A stretch of DNA of 64,000 nt. Source: JAXMDC01 sp046349035. Its GTDB lineage: Bacteria; Pseudomonadota; Alphaproteobacteria; Rhizobiales; Kaistiaceae. The notes beneath the pieces were generated by a model, which saw only the letters and a list, made by a program, of their open reading frames with translations, searched no databases and was not told the DNA's origin. Below, in pieces: positions 39,921 through 47,955 of this stretch (position 1 is its first letter; the number at the start of each line of letters is the position of its first letter). Location of the stretch: NCBI GenBank assembly GCA_046349035.1, contig JAXMDC010000008.1, forward strand, positions 1 to 64,000, in the 5' to 3' direction. Both the position numbers and the translations under genes were made by a program.

Positions 39921-40259
39921 CTACCCGGCCGCGGCTTTTGCCACGTAGCGCGCCAGGGCGTCTTTCTCTTCGTCGCTGAGCGAATCGAAGGCGGGCATCA
40001 GTCCAAGCCCGGTCTCCAAGACGCGACGTACGCGGTCCTCGTCCGGCTTAAGCTCGTCAAGGGATGGACCGATTTCGCCCGCCGCTTCGGCATCGCGAAG
40101 CCTGTGGCAAGCCGCGCAAGGCGGTTTGGCATCGCGGACGAAGAGTGCGCGGCCGCGCTCGATGGCGGCATCGGACGCGGCTCCCGCCGCGCCGATGCCG
40201 AACATGACGCCGCCTATCGCGAGCGGCGACCAAAAGCGAACGTAGCGCCGCCAGCTCAA
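39921..40259 (-). CDS. sorB: Sulfite dehydrogenase cytochrome c subunit
   Basis: 112 aa. Signal sequence WSPLAIGGVMFGIGAAGAAS; heme-binding CAACH at 48-52; Met ligand region GLGLMPAFDSLSDEEKDALA. Start is a TTG at 40259, one base after the stop of sorA, so translation is coupled. It accepts electrons from SorA in the periplasm and passes them to the respiratory chain. Identification rests on the cytochrome motif and its coupling to SorA. Confidence 0.85.
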   Translation of the reverse strand: MSWRRYVRFWSPLAIGGVMFGIGAAGAASDAAIERGRALFVRDAKPPCAACHRLRDAEAAGEIGPSLDELKPDEDRVRRVLETGLGLMPAFDSLSDEEKDALARYVAKAAAG

Positions 40260-40260
40260 G

Positions 40261-41490
40261 TTAAGCGACGGTGATCTTGAAGCCGTGTGCCTTCCAGCCG
40301 CTGTTCAGATAGCCGGAAGCGTTCTCGGCCGACGCCTCTTCCTGGACCTTGCCGGTAGAATCGGTCACGCGGCTGGCAAGGTCGTAGCTGCCGGCGGCCA
40401 GGGTCGCCGACAAGACGAACTGCCGCCAAGCGTACTTGCCGAGGTCCGGCCCGGTCAGCCGCGCCGTCTGCCAAGTCTTGCCGCCGTCCGTCGACACTTC
40501 GACTTTGGCGACGGCCTCCGAGCCGCCCATGGCAACGCCGGCAATCTGGAGCTTGCCGGCCTTGAGCGGCGCGCCCTCCGGTCCCGGCGAGTTGATCCAC
40601 GACTTGGCAGCCATCTTCCATACGGACGGCTGGCTCGGATCGCCGCGCCCGCCGGGCGGCGTCATGCGGTAGCCGGTATTCTGGATCGCCGCCTTCGACT
40701 GCTCCTTGGTGAAGGCCAGACGCTTCACGTATTTGACGTTGTTGACGCCGCTATAGCCGGGGACGATGAGCCGAAGCGGGCCACCATGCGCCAGCGGCAG
40801 CGGCTCGCCATTCAGCTCCCACGCCAGGATTGCGTCCTGCATCGCGTCAACCGGGACCGAGCGCTCGACCATCACGGTCAGCGGATCGACACCGGCGGCA
40901 AGCGTTTCGCCACCGGTGCTGGTCATGTAGTCCATGCCGGCAGCGACACCGCCGACCGCAGCGACGACCTCGCGAACGGGAACGCCGCTCCAAATGACAC
41001 AGCCCGCCGCGCCGACCTGCCAAGGCGTGCCGGACGGCTTGTTGGCAAAATAGCCCCGGCCGTTGCCCGAGCATTGGAGGACCATGGCGACGGTCTCGAG
41101 GCCGAGCGCCTTCAGCTCGGCGACCGAGAAGCTGCGCGCCGATCCCACGCCCTCGACGGCGAGTTGCCAGAGGTCGCGATTGGCGACGATGGCGGCGTCG
41201 GGCGCGGGCAAATTGTTGCGAATGAACAGCCGATCGGTCGGCGTGATGACGCTGGACCCCAGAGCGGACCGCTTCGTCTCGATGGTGGTCGCCGTATGGA
41301 TGATCATGCTGTCAGCGTTCTTCCAGCTGACATAGGGCGGGAGGGTCGCCGGAGGAGCGGCCGCCGGTGCCGGTGCCGGCGCGGGCGCGGGCGTCTGAGC
41401 AAATAGCCGCGGTGCAAGGCCAACCGCGGCGACCGATCCGGCAGCGGTGGCAAATAGCCGACGGCGGCTGAGTTCTGGACCCTTGTACAT
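40261..41490 (-). CDS. sorA: Sulfite dehydrogenase (cytochrome) molybdenum subunit
   Basis: 409 aa from the ATG at 41490 with GGGAGAAGAAG upstream. Tat signal SRRRLFATAAGSVAAVGLAP at residues 8-27, then a Pro/Ala linker. Sulfite-oxidase fold with the molybdenum-binding Cys140 (VLQCSGNGRGYF), PLTVMVERSVPVDAMQDAI, HGGPLRLIVPGYSGVNNVKY and C-terminal dimer domain VEVSTDGGKTWQTA. Periplasmic enzyme that oxidises sulfite to sulfate; needs cofactor made by MoaA and others. Operon with sorB. Confidence 0.92.
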   Translation of the reverse strand: MYKGPELSRRRLFATAAGSVAAVGLAPRLFAQTPAPAPAPAPAAAPPATLPPYVSWKNADSMIIHTATTIETKRSALGSSVITPTDRLFIRNNLPAPDAAIVANRDLWQLAVEGVGSARSFSVAELKALGLETVAMVLQCSGNGRGYFANKPSGTPWQVGAAGCVIWSGVPVREVVAAVGGVAAGMDYMTSTGGETLAAGVDPLTVMVERSVPVDAMQDAILAWELNGEPLPLAHGGPLRLIVPGYSGVNNVKYVKRLAFTKEQSKAAIQNTGYRMTPPGGRGDPSQPSVWKMAAKSWINSPGPEGAPLKAGKLQIAGVAMGGSEAVAKVEVSTDGGKTWQTARLTGPDLGKYAWRQFVLSATLAAGSYDLASRVTDSTGKVQEEASAENASGYLNSGWKAHGFKITVA

Positions 41491-41728
41491 CTTCTTCTCC
41501 CTCGCGAGATGTGCCGGAGGCGAACAGTCCCTCCGGGACACGGTCTTCTCACCTTTCGGCGTATTCGTTCGCGCTTTGTAACGCAAATGCGCCGATGCTT
41601 GGTACCGGCAACGGACCGGGCTTGCAGAAGGGGAAGCAGCGATGCGGACAGTTGTGGCCGGGCTGGGCCCGGCCACGTGAACACGGGATGCCAGTGCGAG
41701 CAGTCACCATCCGCACCGGCCCTGGCAG

Positions 41729-42769
41729 CTACGCTGCGGGCAGGAAAACCGGCTTGCCGTCCTTACCCACAACCGAGCTCCATGACTGGCGGATGAGCGC
41801 GATGACGCTCGCCGGAAGCGGCACATAGGCGAGGTCCGCGGCCATCTGGTTGCCGTTGCGGTAAGCCCAGTCGAAGAATTTCAGCGCCTCAGCGGCGGCA
41901 GCAGGGTCGGTCGGCTGCTTGGGGATGAGGATGAAGGTCGCACCGGAGATCGGCCAGGTCTCGCCGCCGGGCTGGTTGGTCAGGATGAGATTGAAGCCGG
42001 GGGCGGCGGCCCAATCGGCCTTGGCGGCCGCGGCGGCGAACGCAGCAGCACTCGGCGCTACCGCTTTGCCTTCCGCATTGATCATGTTCACCGTCGTCAG
42101 CTTGTTCTGCAGCGCATAGGCGTATTCGGTGTAGCCAATCGAGCCTTTGGTCTGCGCAACCGTTGCGGCGACGCCTTCATTGCCTTTGGCGCCTATGCCG
42201 ACCGGCCACTCGACCGCGGTGGCGGCGCCGACGTTCTTCTTCCAATCAGGGCTGACCTTGGAAAGGTAATCGGTCCAGATGAACGTCGTGCCGGAACCGT
42301 CGGAGCGCTCGACCACCGCGATGGCCTGGTTCGGCAGCTTGACGTTCGGGTTGAGCTTGGCGATCGCCGCATCGTTCCAGTTCTTGACCTTGCCAAGGTA
42401 GATGGCGGCGAGGGTCGGCCCGTCGAGCACCAGTTGGCCCGAGGCAATGCCTTCGAGATTGACGATCGGCACATCGCCACCGATCACGGTCGGAAACTGC
42501 GCCAGCCGGTTCTTTTCAAGGTCGGCGGCCGAGAGCGGCATGTCGGTCGCGCCGAAGGTTACCGTGCGCGCATTGACCTGCTGAATTCCACCGCCGGAAC
42601 CGATGGATTGGTAGTTAAGGCGGTTGCCCGTCTCTTTCTGATAGGCATCGGCCCATTTGGAGTACACCGGGTAAGGAAATGTGGCGCCGGCGCCGGAGAT
42701 GTCCGCGGCCTGAGCGCTCGCGGCAACCGCCATGAGGCCGGTTGCCACCAGGGTACCGATCAGTTTCAT
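41729..42769 (-). CDS. pstS: Phosphate-binding protein PstS
   Basis: 346 aa with a signal peptide (IGTLVATGLMAVAASAQAAD). Periplasmic binding fold typical of PstS: ISGAGATFPYPVYSKWADAY, YQSIGSGGGIQQVNARTVTF, GATDMPLSAADLEKNRLAQF, VVERSDGSGTTFIWTDYLSK, GNEGVAATVAQTKGSIGYTEY. Feeds phosphate to the PstCAB transporter, whose genes are not in the window. A Pho box lies 106 bp upstream, so it is probably phosphate-starvation induced. Confidence 0.95.
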   Translation of the reverse strand: MKLIGTLVATGLMAVAASAQAADISGAGATFPYPVYSKWADAYQKETGNRLNYQSIGSGGGIQQVNARTVTFGATDMPLSAADLEKNRLAQFPTVIGGDVPIVNLEGIASGQLVLDGPTLAAIYLGKVKNWNDAAIAKLNPNVKLPNQAIAVVERSDGSGTTFIWTDYLSKVSPDWKKNVGAATAVEWPVGIGAKGNEGVAATVAQTKGSIGYTEYAYALQNKLTTVNMINAEGKAVAPSAAAFAAAAAKADWAAAPGFNLILTNQPGGETWPISGATFILIPKQPTDPAAAAEALKFFDWAYRNGNQMAADLAYVPLPASVIALIRQSWSSVVGKDGKPVFLPAA

Positions 42770-42874
42770 CGTCTCGCATCCTCTTTAGGTGGATCGGTCA
42801 ATACTCTCGGGGACGGCTCTTTCCCCTGCCCTCGCCCAGATAACGCCGCTGGTTGAAGATCGCACAACGGTTCG

Positions 42875-42892
42875 ATGACGCTTTGATGACAG
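42875..42892 (-). promoter_or_regulatory. Pho box upstream of pstS
   Basis: On the minus strand CTGTCAT-CAAA-GCGTCAT, two 7-mers 11 bp apart as in the PhoB box consensus (CTGTCAT repeated). It is the only notable feature of the 317-bp gap between pstS and the GNAT gene apart from a small hairpin (TGGCGCT/AGCGCCA, 43023-43041). Confidence 0.75.
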
Positions 42893-43086
42893 GCCCGCCC
42901 ACGGGATCCCTGGTCGACAATCGGCGGGGCGACCGAAGACAAGCACGGCAGGTCGACTCCCTCCTCCGGCGGCACTAACATTCTTTCGCTTGGTGGCGGA
43001 GGGGCCTCGCAGCCAGGCGGTTTGGCGCTGGCCGAGCGCCAGCGCCCGGTCGGCCCGACCCCATAGCGGCTTGGGAGCGGCGAGAA

Positions 43087-43806
43087 GTGATCGAGGGTAC
43101 CGACGTAGTGGGCGGTCGTCGAGTCAACGCCTCGACCGGAGCGACGCTCTTTAGGCGGCTCACGGCAGACGACTGGCCGGCTGTGGTGGAGCTCGAAGAG
43201 GCCGCATGGCCCCCTTCGCTGCGAGCGGATCGCGCAACCGTGGAATCCCGCTTTGCTCTCGGTCACGCAATGATGGGTGCGTGGCGCGGCGAACGGCTGG
43301 TCGGACTCGGGTGCTATGCGGCGAGCGACGCAGATCCGCGGGACGACGCGCTGTTCCCGCGCACATTTGTGGAATTCGCACGGATACCGGCCAGCGGGAA
43401 CCCGCTGACAGCCTACACATACAACCTGTGCATCCATCCCGCCACGCGCCGGCTGGACGTGACGCTGCCGCTGATCGCGCGGCTAATGGTCGACGCCCGC
43501 ATGGCAGGATGCCGGCTTGCGGTCGGTGACGGCCGCTGTCCCTCATACAACGGCTCCAATGCAGCGCCCGATCGCGTTCGAGCGAACCGGCGATTTCGGG
43601 ACGCGATCGACGCCTGGCAGCGGAGCGGGCAGCGCCCGCCGGACGAGGACCTGATTCTCGACCCGGTCTTGCGGTTCTACCGCCGGACCACCGGATGCAG
43701 CTTCATTCATCTGCGCCCGGGATTCTTGCCGGAGGATATCGCTGCCGGCGGGTTCCGGGTCATCTTTCTGATCGACCTTGAAAGAGCGACGAGCGCGAAG
43801 AGATGA
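43087..43806 (+). CDS. GNAT family N-acetyltransferase
   Basis: 239 aa, GTG start. N-terminal GNAT core: TLFRRLTADDWPAVVELEEA, ALGHAMMGAWRGERLVGLGC, YTYNLCIHPATRRLDVTLPL and LPLIARLMVDARMAGCRLAV. The acyl-CoA binding loop has the variant HPATRRLDV rather than the usual Q-x-x-G-x-G. A C-terminal extension from about 150 (PDEDLILDPVLRFYRRTTGC) is not typical of small GNATs. First gene of a tightly packed run with P450 and ATP-grasp genes (the stop overlaps the P450 start by 4 bp). Substrate unknown. Confidence 0.7.
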   Translation: MIEGTDVVGGRRVNASTGATLFRRLTADDWPAVVELEEAAWPPSLRADRATVESRFALGHAMMGAWRGERLVGLGCYAASDADPRDDALFPRTFVEFARIPASGNPLTAYTYNLCIHPATRRLDVTLPLIARLMVDARMAGCRLAVGDGRCPSYNGSNAAPDRVRANRRFRDAIDAWQRSGQRPPDEDLILDPVLRFYRRTTGCSFIHLRPGFLPEDIAAGGFRVIFLIDLERATSAKR

Positions 43807-45023
43807 CCGGCGCCCCTCGCGAGTTCGATCCGTTCGCGCTCACCGGCAAGACCGACCGATATGCCGTCTTCAAGCAGTTTCGCGCCGAAGCTCCCATCGC
43901 CCGCGGCGCGCCGCCGTTTCCTCCCACCCGTCGGGGCGTCTATTTGTTCGCCTCCGATCTGGTGGAGCAGGCACTCAAGCACCCGGCGTTGCCGCACGCG
44001 CCGCCGGGCGACTATGAGGCCGTTCGCAACGAGGCCGCGAAGAACTTCGCATGGGGCCAGATGATACGCTGGATGCTGTTGTCGGACCCGCCACGCCACG
44101 CGCAGCTTCGACGCCCCGTCGCGGCTTGGTTCTCGGAGACGACAACACGCGGCCTGGAGGGCAGGTTGCGCGAATCCGCGGCCAAACTGACCGCTGCGGC
44201 GGGCAGCCGCGGAAACTTCGATGTTGTCCGCGAGGTTGTCGTCCCATTTGTCGTGCATGCGCTCGACTGCTTCCTCGGTATCGAGATCGCTGACATCGAG
44301 TGGTTCAGGAAGCGGACGGCGCATTTGGCGGTGGTGCTGGACCTGCGGCAGGAGGGTGGGTGGGACGACGCAAACGCGGCGATGCGCGATCTATGCACGT
44401 TCGCCGAGCGAGAACTGGACCGACGCTCTGCTCCCGGCGAGCCGCGGCTGGTTGACGCCATGCTCGACCTCCAGCGCAGCGGGCAATGGACTCGAGACGA
44501 GGTCGTGGAGTCGACCGTGTTGTTTCTCCTGACCGGCCAGGAGACAATTATCGACGGGCTGGGAAACGCGATCGTAGCCCTCGCCCAACACCCCGATCAG
44601 GCTGAGAAGCTTCGCGCCGGACTGGCGGTCGACGGCAGGGTCGTGGACGAGTTGCTGCGCTTCGATGCCCCTGTGCAATTTGCCGGCTCGCGCATCGCCG
44701 CCAGCGATTTCGCGCTGGACGGCTTTGCAATCGCGGCAGGCGAGCCGGTGACCGCTGTGCTCGCCAGCGCCAACCGCGACGAGACCTGTTTTCGCAACGC
44801 CGATGAGCTCGACCTGGAGCGAACCGATGGCCGACGGCAGCTGTCGTTCGGCAGCGGGGCGCATCATTGCATCGGCCAACACCTGGCACGCCTGGAGATG
44901 CGAGTGCTGTTGGATGCGCTCTATTGCGCCATGCCACGTTGGACGCTCGATCTCGACGGCGTCGAGCGCCGCAAGAACATCTCGTGGCGCGGAGTGGTAT
45001 CGGCTCCGGCGCGCATCGGCTGA
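43803..45023 (+). CDS. Cytochrome P450
   Basis: 406 aa; its ATG overlaps the GNAT stop. Heme site FGSGAHHCIGQHLARLEMRV with Cys356; I-helix VLFLLTGQETIIDGLGNAIV (TGQET in place of AGxxT); K-helix ExxR in DELLRFDAP. Soluble, no membrane anchor, the bacterial class. No ferredoxin or reductase is adjacent. As part of a three-gene run with a GNAT and an ATP-grasp-like enzyme it is likely a tailoring oxygenase for a small molecule. Substrate unknown. Confidence 0.92.
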   Translation: MTGAPREFDPFALTGKTDRYAVFKQFRAEAPIARGAPPFPPTRRGVYLFASDLVEQALKHPALPHAPPGDYEAVRNEAAKNFAWGQMIRWMLLSDPPRHAQLRRPVAAWFSETTTRGLEGRLRESAAKLTAAAGSRGNFDVVREVVVPFVVHALDCFLGIEIADIEWFRKRTAHLAVVLDLRQEGGWDDANAAMRDLCTFAERELDRRSAPGEPRLVDAMLDLQRSGQWTRDEVVESTVLFLLTGQETIIDGLGNAIVALAQHPDQAEKLRAGLAVDGRVVDELLRFDAPVQFAGSRIAASDFALDGFAIAAGEPVTAVLASANRDETCFRNADELDLERTDGRRQLSFGSGAHHCIGQHLARLEMRVLLDALYCAMPRWTLDLDGVERRKNISWRGVVSAPARIG

Positions 45024-45027
45024 TGTC

Positions 45028-46134
45028 ATGCCCGCCGACGGTGAGATCACGACGTGCCACCCGCCCGGTCGAATCCTCTACTACCTCTGCACGCGCAAGC
45101 ATGCCTACACGATGGGCATTCTCCTCGCCTGCTACCCGACCTCGCTAGCCGCTTGCGTTCGACTGTTGCCTTACGAGGATCTGGGCGCTCTCAGATCGCT
45201 GGCGCGCGGCTCTTTCATCTTCACCGATTTCGATCGGCTTTCGCCGACACTCCTGGATCGGGCCGCTCGGTTCCACCGCTACCTGCAACATGAAGCCGGC
45301 GTAGCCACTCCCTGTCTCAACCATCCGCGGGAGTCGGCGATGCGGTTTACCTTGCTGAGGCGGCTGTGGGACGCAGGCATCAACGACTTCAACGTATACC
45401 GGCTCAACGAGGTCGAGAGAGTTGAGCGGTTCCCGGTGTTTCTACGCCACGAACGAGGCCACCGAAGTCCGGTCTCGCCGCTGCTCGCGTCGCGCGACGA
45501 ACTTAACCGCGGCGTCGCCCGGGCCATCGCGACCGGAGGCGATTCCGACGACATCATGATTGTCGAATTCTGGAATAAGCCGGATGCCCAAGGTCAATTT
45601 CGCAAGTTCGGCGCCTACCGGGTCGGCGACACAATCTATTCGCAGCACTGCTTCACGCGCGAACACTGGTACGTGAAGGGGCCGCGCTACGGCGTGGCTG
45701 CCGACCGGGCGGCTCACGAATGGTATGTGCAGGCCAACCCGCATCGCGAGCAGTTGCGCCGAATCTTCGACCTTGCCGGCATCGACTACGGGCGGATCGA
45801 CTACGCCGTCGTGGACGACCGTATTCAAGTCTACGAAATCAACACCAATCCGACGGTGCTGGACGATGCGCCGCGCCGGGAGGGTGACTTCGACAACGCC
45901 CCTTTCGCCTCCATGCACGAGGCGGCAATGCTGGCCATCGCGGCGCCACCCTTGGGCCCCCCGATCGTGCTTCCGCCGCAGTTGCGGGACCCGAAGCGTG
46001 CGACGATCGATGTCGCCGACAACCACTCGGCGGTAATGAAAGAAGTTGTCAGAGGGCTTCGCTGGCGGCGCGCGCGGGTCAACGTAGGGCGACTGGCCAA
46101 ACGAGCCCTCAGCTGGGCGCTGCCCTCGCGCTGA
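45028..46134 (+). CDS. ATP-grasp-like enzyme
   Basis: 368 aa from the ATG at 45028, four bases after the P450 stop; the open frame from 44803 is antisense or overlapping shadow. ATP-grasp features in the second half: FPVFLRHERGHRSPVSPLLA, DDIMIVEFWNKPDAQGQFRK, FGAYRVGDTIYSQHCF, and the metal-site block IDYAVVDDRIQVYEINTNPT, where E-x-N-x-N matches the C-terminal Mg ligands. Such enzymes ligate a carboxylate to an amine or thiol via acyl phosphate. N-terminal 90 residues are unlike known families. Product unknown; third gene of the GNAT-P450 run. Confidence 0.7.
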   Translation: MPADGEITTCHPPGRILYYLCTRKHAYTMGILLACYPTSLAACVRLLPYEDLGALRSLARGSFIFTDFDRLSPTLLDRAARFHRYLQHEAGVATPCLNHPRESAMRFTLLRRLWDAGINDFNVYRLNEVERVERFPVFLRHERGHRSPVSPLLASRDELNRGVARAIATGGDSDDIMIVEFWNKPDAQGQFRKFGAYRVGDTIYSQHCFTREHWYVKGPRYGVAADRAAHEWYVQANPHREQLRRIFDLAGIDYGRIDYAVVDDRIQVYEINTNPTVLDDAPRREGDFDNAPFASMHEAAMLAIAAPPLGPPIVLPPQLRDPKRATIDVADNHSAVMKEVVRGLRWRRARVNVGRLAKRALSWALPSR

Positions 46135-46247
46135 GATTAATGGGCGGCAGTGCGCGAGGAGGCAGTTGCGGGAAATCGCGGCGGCGGTCGCCAGCGGCGC
46201 TGGATCGGATGCTCGCTGCCGGTCAGCACCATCGGCGTGCGCTTCAC

Positions 46248-47138
46248 TCAAGGGGTGCGGGGCCGTATCGGCAACAGGGCCGAGAGGATGCCCAGAGCGC
46301 GGGCGACGCATCCGATCCTGACCAGCCAAAGCGACGACAGCGCGACTTCGCGTTCTCGCCCGGCGAGAAACCTCTTCGCCACGCGCCAAGCGTGACGAGG
46401 TTGCCGCACCGGCTCTTCGAGTAGCTTGAACGGCGAGAGTTTTCGCAGCCGACGCATCGCAACCGCGTATGCCCGGCCACGGACGGCTTGATCGCGAAGC
46501 AATCCGCCGACGCTGCGGGCATTGCGGTGAACGAGGACGACGGTCGGCGCCCAGACCGGCTTGCCGAAGTGGGCGGCCCGCGCCAGCAACTCGGTGTCCT
46601 CGCCGGTCGCCAGGCTGCCATCGAAGAGGCCGATCCGTTCGAACACGCGTCTGTCAAACGAGACCCCGTAGAGAAGCGCGTCGGCTGCCGGGAGACCCGG
46701 CAGGCGCCGGGCGAAGCGCAGCAGGTGGTCTGCCCAACAGACGAGACTGTCGGGGCGGTCAGGCATGACGGCGCTCGCTACCATGGCCGCGCCGTCGCGG
46801 TGAAGCCGCAGCCGTTCGCTTGCCCAGCCCGGCGCCGCCAGGCAATCGGCAGCGAGGAAAGCGATCCAGCGCGCCGTGGTGTTGGCGATGCCGATGTTGC
46901 GGGCGGCGCCGACGAAGAGCCTTTCCTGTCGCTCGAGCACCGGGACGTCGATCCCTTCGCCGACCAGCAAGCCGCGAGCGTCGCCGCCACCGGAATTCAC
47001 CACAACAAGTTCGGTTGGCTGTCCTTGCGCAATGACCGACTTCACCGCCGCGACGAGTTCCGCAGGCGCGCCGACGCTGAGAACGACGACTGCGAGGTCG
47101 GGGAGAGGCGAATTCGCCGGCTCCGTCAGTTCGGCCAT
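46248..47138 (-). CDS. Family 2 glycosyltransferase
   Basis: 296 aa GT-A fold. N-terminal LAVVVLSVGAPAELVAAVKS and TELVVVNSGGGDARGLLVGE; RLFVGAARNIGIANTTARWIAFLAADCLAAPGW, whose AADC lies at the DxD position; ALLYGVSFDRRVFERIGLFD and SLATGEDTELLARAAHFGK, with the catalytic acidic ED. The C-terminal segment (AVRGRAYAVAMRRLRKLSPF) is basic. Overlaps the gene before it by 13 bp in a CotH-GT-GT operon. Donor and acceptor unknown. Confidence 0.85.
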   Translation of the reverse strand: MAELTEPANSPLPDLAVVVLSVGAPAELVAAVKSVIAQGQPTELVVVNSGGGDARGLLVGEGIDVPVLERQERLFVGAARNIGIANTTARWIAFLAADCLAAPGWASERLRLHRDGAAMVASAVMPDRPDSLVCWADHLLRFARRLPGLPAADALLYGVSFDRRVFERIGLFDGSLATGEDTELLARAAHFGKPVWAPTVVLVHRNARSVGGLLRDQAVRGRAYAVAMRRLRKLSPFKLLEEPVRQPRHAWRVAKRFLAGREREVALSSLWLVRIGCVARALGILSALLPIRPRTP

Positions 47139-47923
47139 GACACCGTCTTATGCGGGTCCACAATGCCCTGCGCCCCCGACTCGACCGGGCGGCGGGCAAG
47201 GATCTCCTCCGGCCGTGCGCTCCACAGTCCGCCGTCGTCGCGGTGGGGGGGCAGGTACCGCCGCTGCGCCGGAACCCGTTCCAGACGCAGACCCGATTCG
47301 TCGGCAAGATAGTCGTAGCCAACCTCCTGAAAGCGCCGCTCAGGATCGAGCGCGTTGTATAGGTCGCGACGAACCCGGCGGCGCTGGGGGCTGATCATGC
47401 GCAGATGGTAGATGTTAAGGTCGACGTTGCGGATGGCATGGCCGGCACCCTCGGGGAACCACTGGCCATGAAGCTCCGAGCCGCCCAGGTCCTGGGGCGG
47501 GAACATCGAAAACAGCCGGGCTCGACGCTTTTCGCCCCACAGACCATCGACGCGATATTCGTCCGGGGAGTACATCTCTCGGAGGTTGAAGGCCCAGGCG
47601 GTCGGTCGCCAAGGGGCGGTCAGTCGGGGGATCGCCTCAGCCGTCGCCGCTTCCAGTCGTTCGTCGGGGTCGACGGCGAGTATCCACCGCGCCCCGAGGT
47701 CGCGCGCCGCATCGATCAGCGCGCCGCGGCGCATCCGCTCGTCGGAGTAAGCAGCCTCGCTCGCTCGGTCGTCGAACGACACCCAGCCGTCGACGAGCGG
47801 CTCGACGTTGGCGATCAGGTCGGGAACGAGTGCGTGGTCGTGGCGGAAAGAGAAGACGGCGAGGATGCGCGGGCGCCGACGCCACCAGCGGCGGGCGGAT
47901 TGCTTAAGCTGGTGACTGATCAT
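47126..47923 (-). CDS. Glycosyltransferase-like protein
   Basis: 265 aa from the ATG at 47923. Starts with a basic patch (KQSARRWWRRRPRILAVFSF), then DLIANVEPLVDGWVSFDDRA, ILAVDPDERLEAATAEAIPR, where DPDE is the GT-A metal motif, and TAWAFNLREMYSPDEYRVDG. Ends HRDDGGLWSARPEEILARRP. No membrane segment. It looks like a family 2-like transferase of the kind that adds to cell-surface glycans. Middle gene of a CotH-GT-GT run; overlaps the downstream GT gene. Substrate unknown. Confidence 0.75.
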   Translation of the reverse strand: MISHQLKQSARRWWRRRPRILAVFSFRHDHALVPDLIANVEPLVDGWVSFDDRASEAAYSDERMRRGALIDAARDLGARWILAVDPDERLEAATAEAIPRLTAPWRPTAWAFNLREMYSPDEYRVDGLWGEKRRARLFSMFPPQDLGGSELHGQWFPEGAGHAIRNVDLNIYHLRMISPQRRRVRRDLYNALDPERRFQEVGYDYLADESGLRLERVPAQRRYLPPHRDDGGLWSARPEEILARRPVESGAQGIVDPHKTVSWPN

Positions 47924-47955
47924 CGGTCCCGCCGGCCACTCGACGCCGCATCGGC

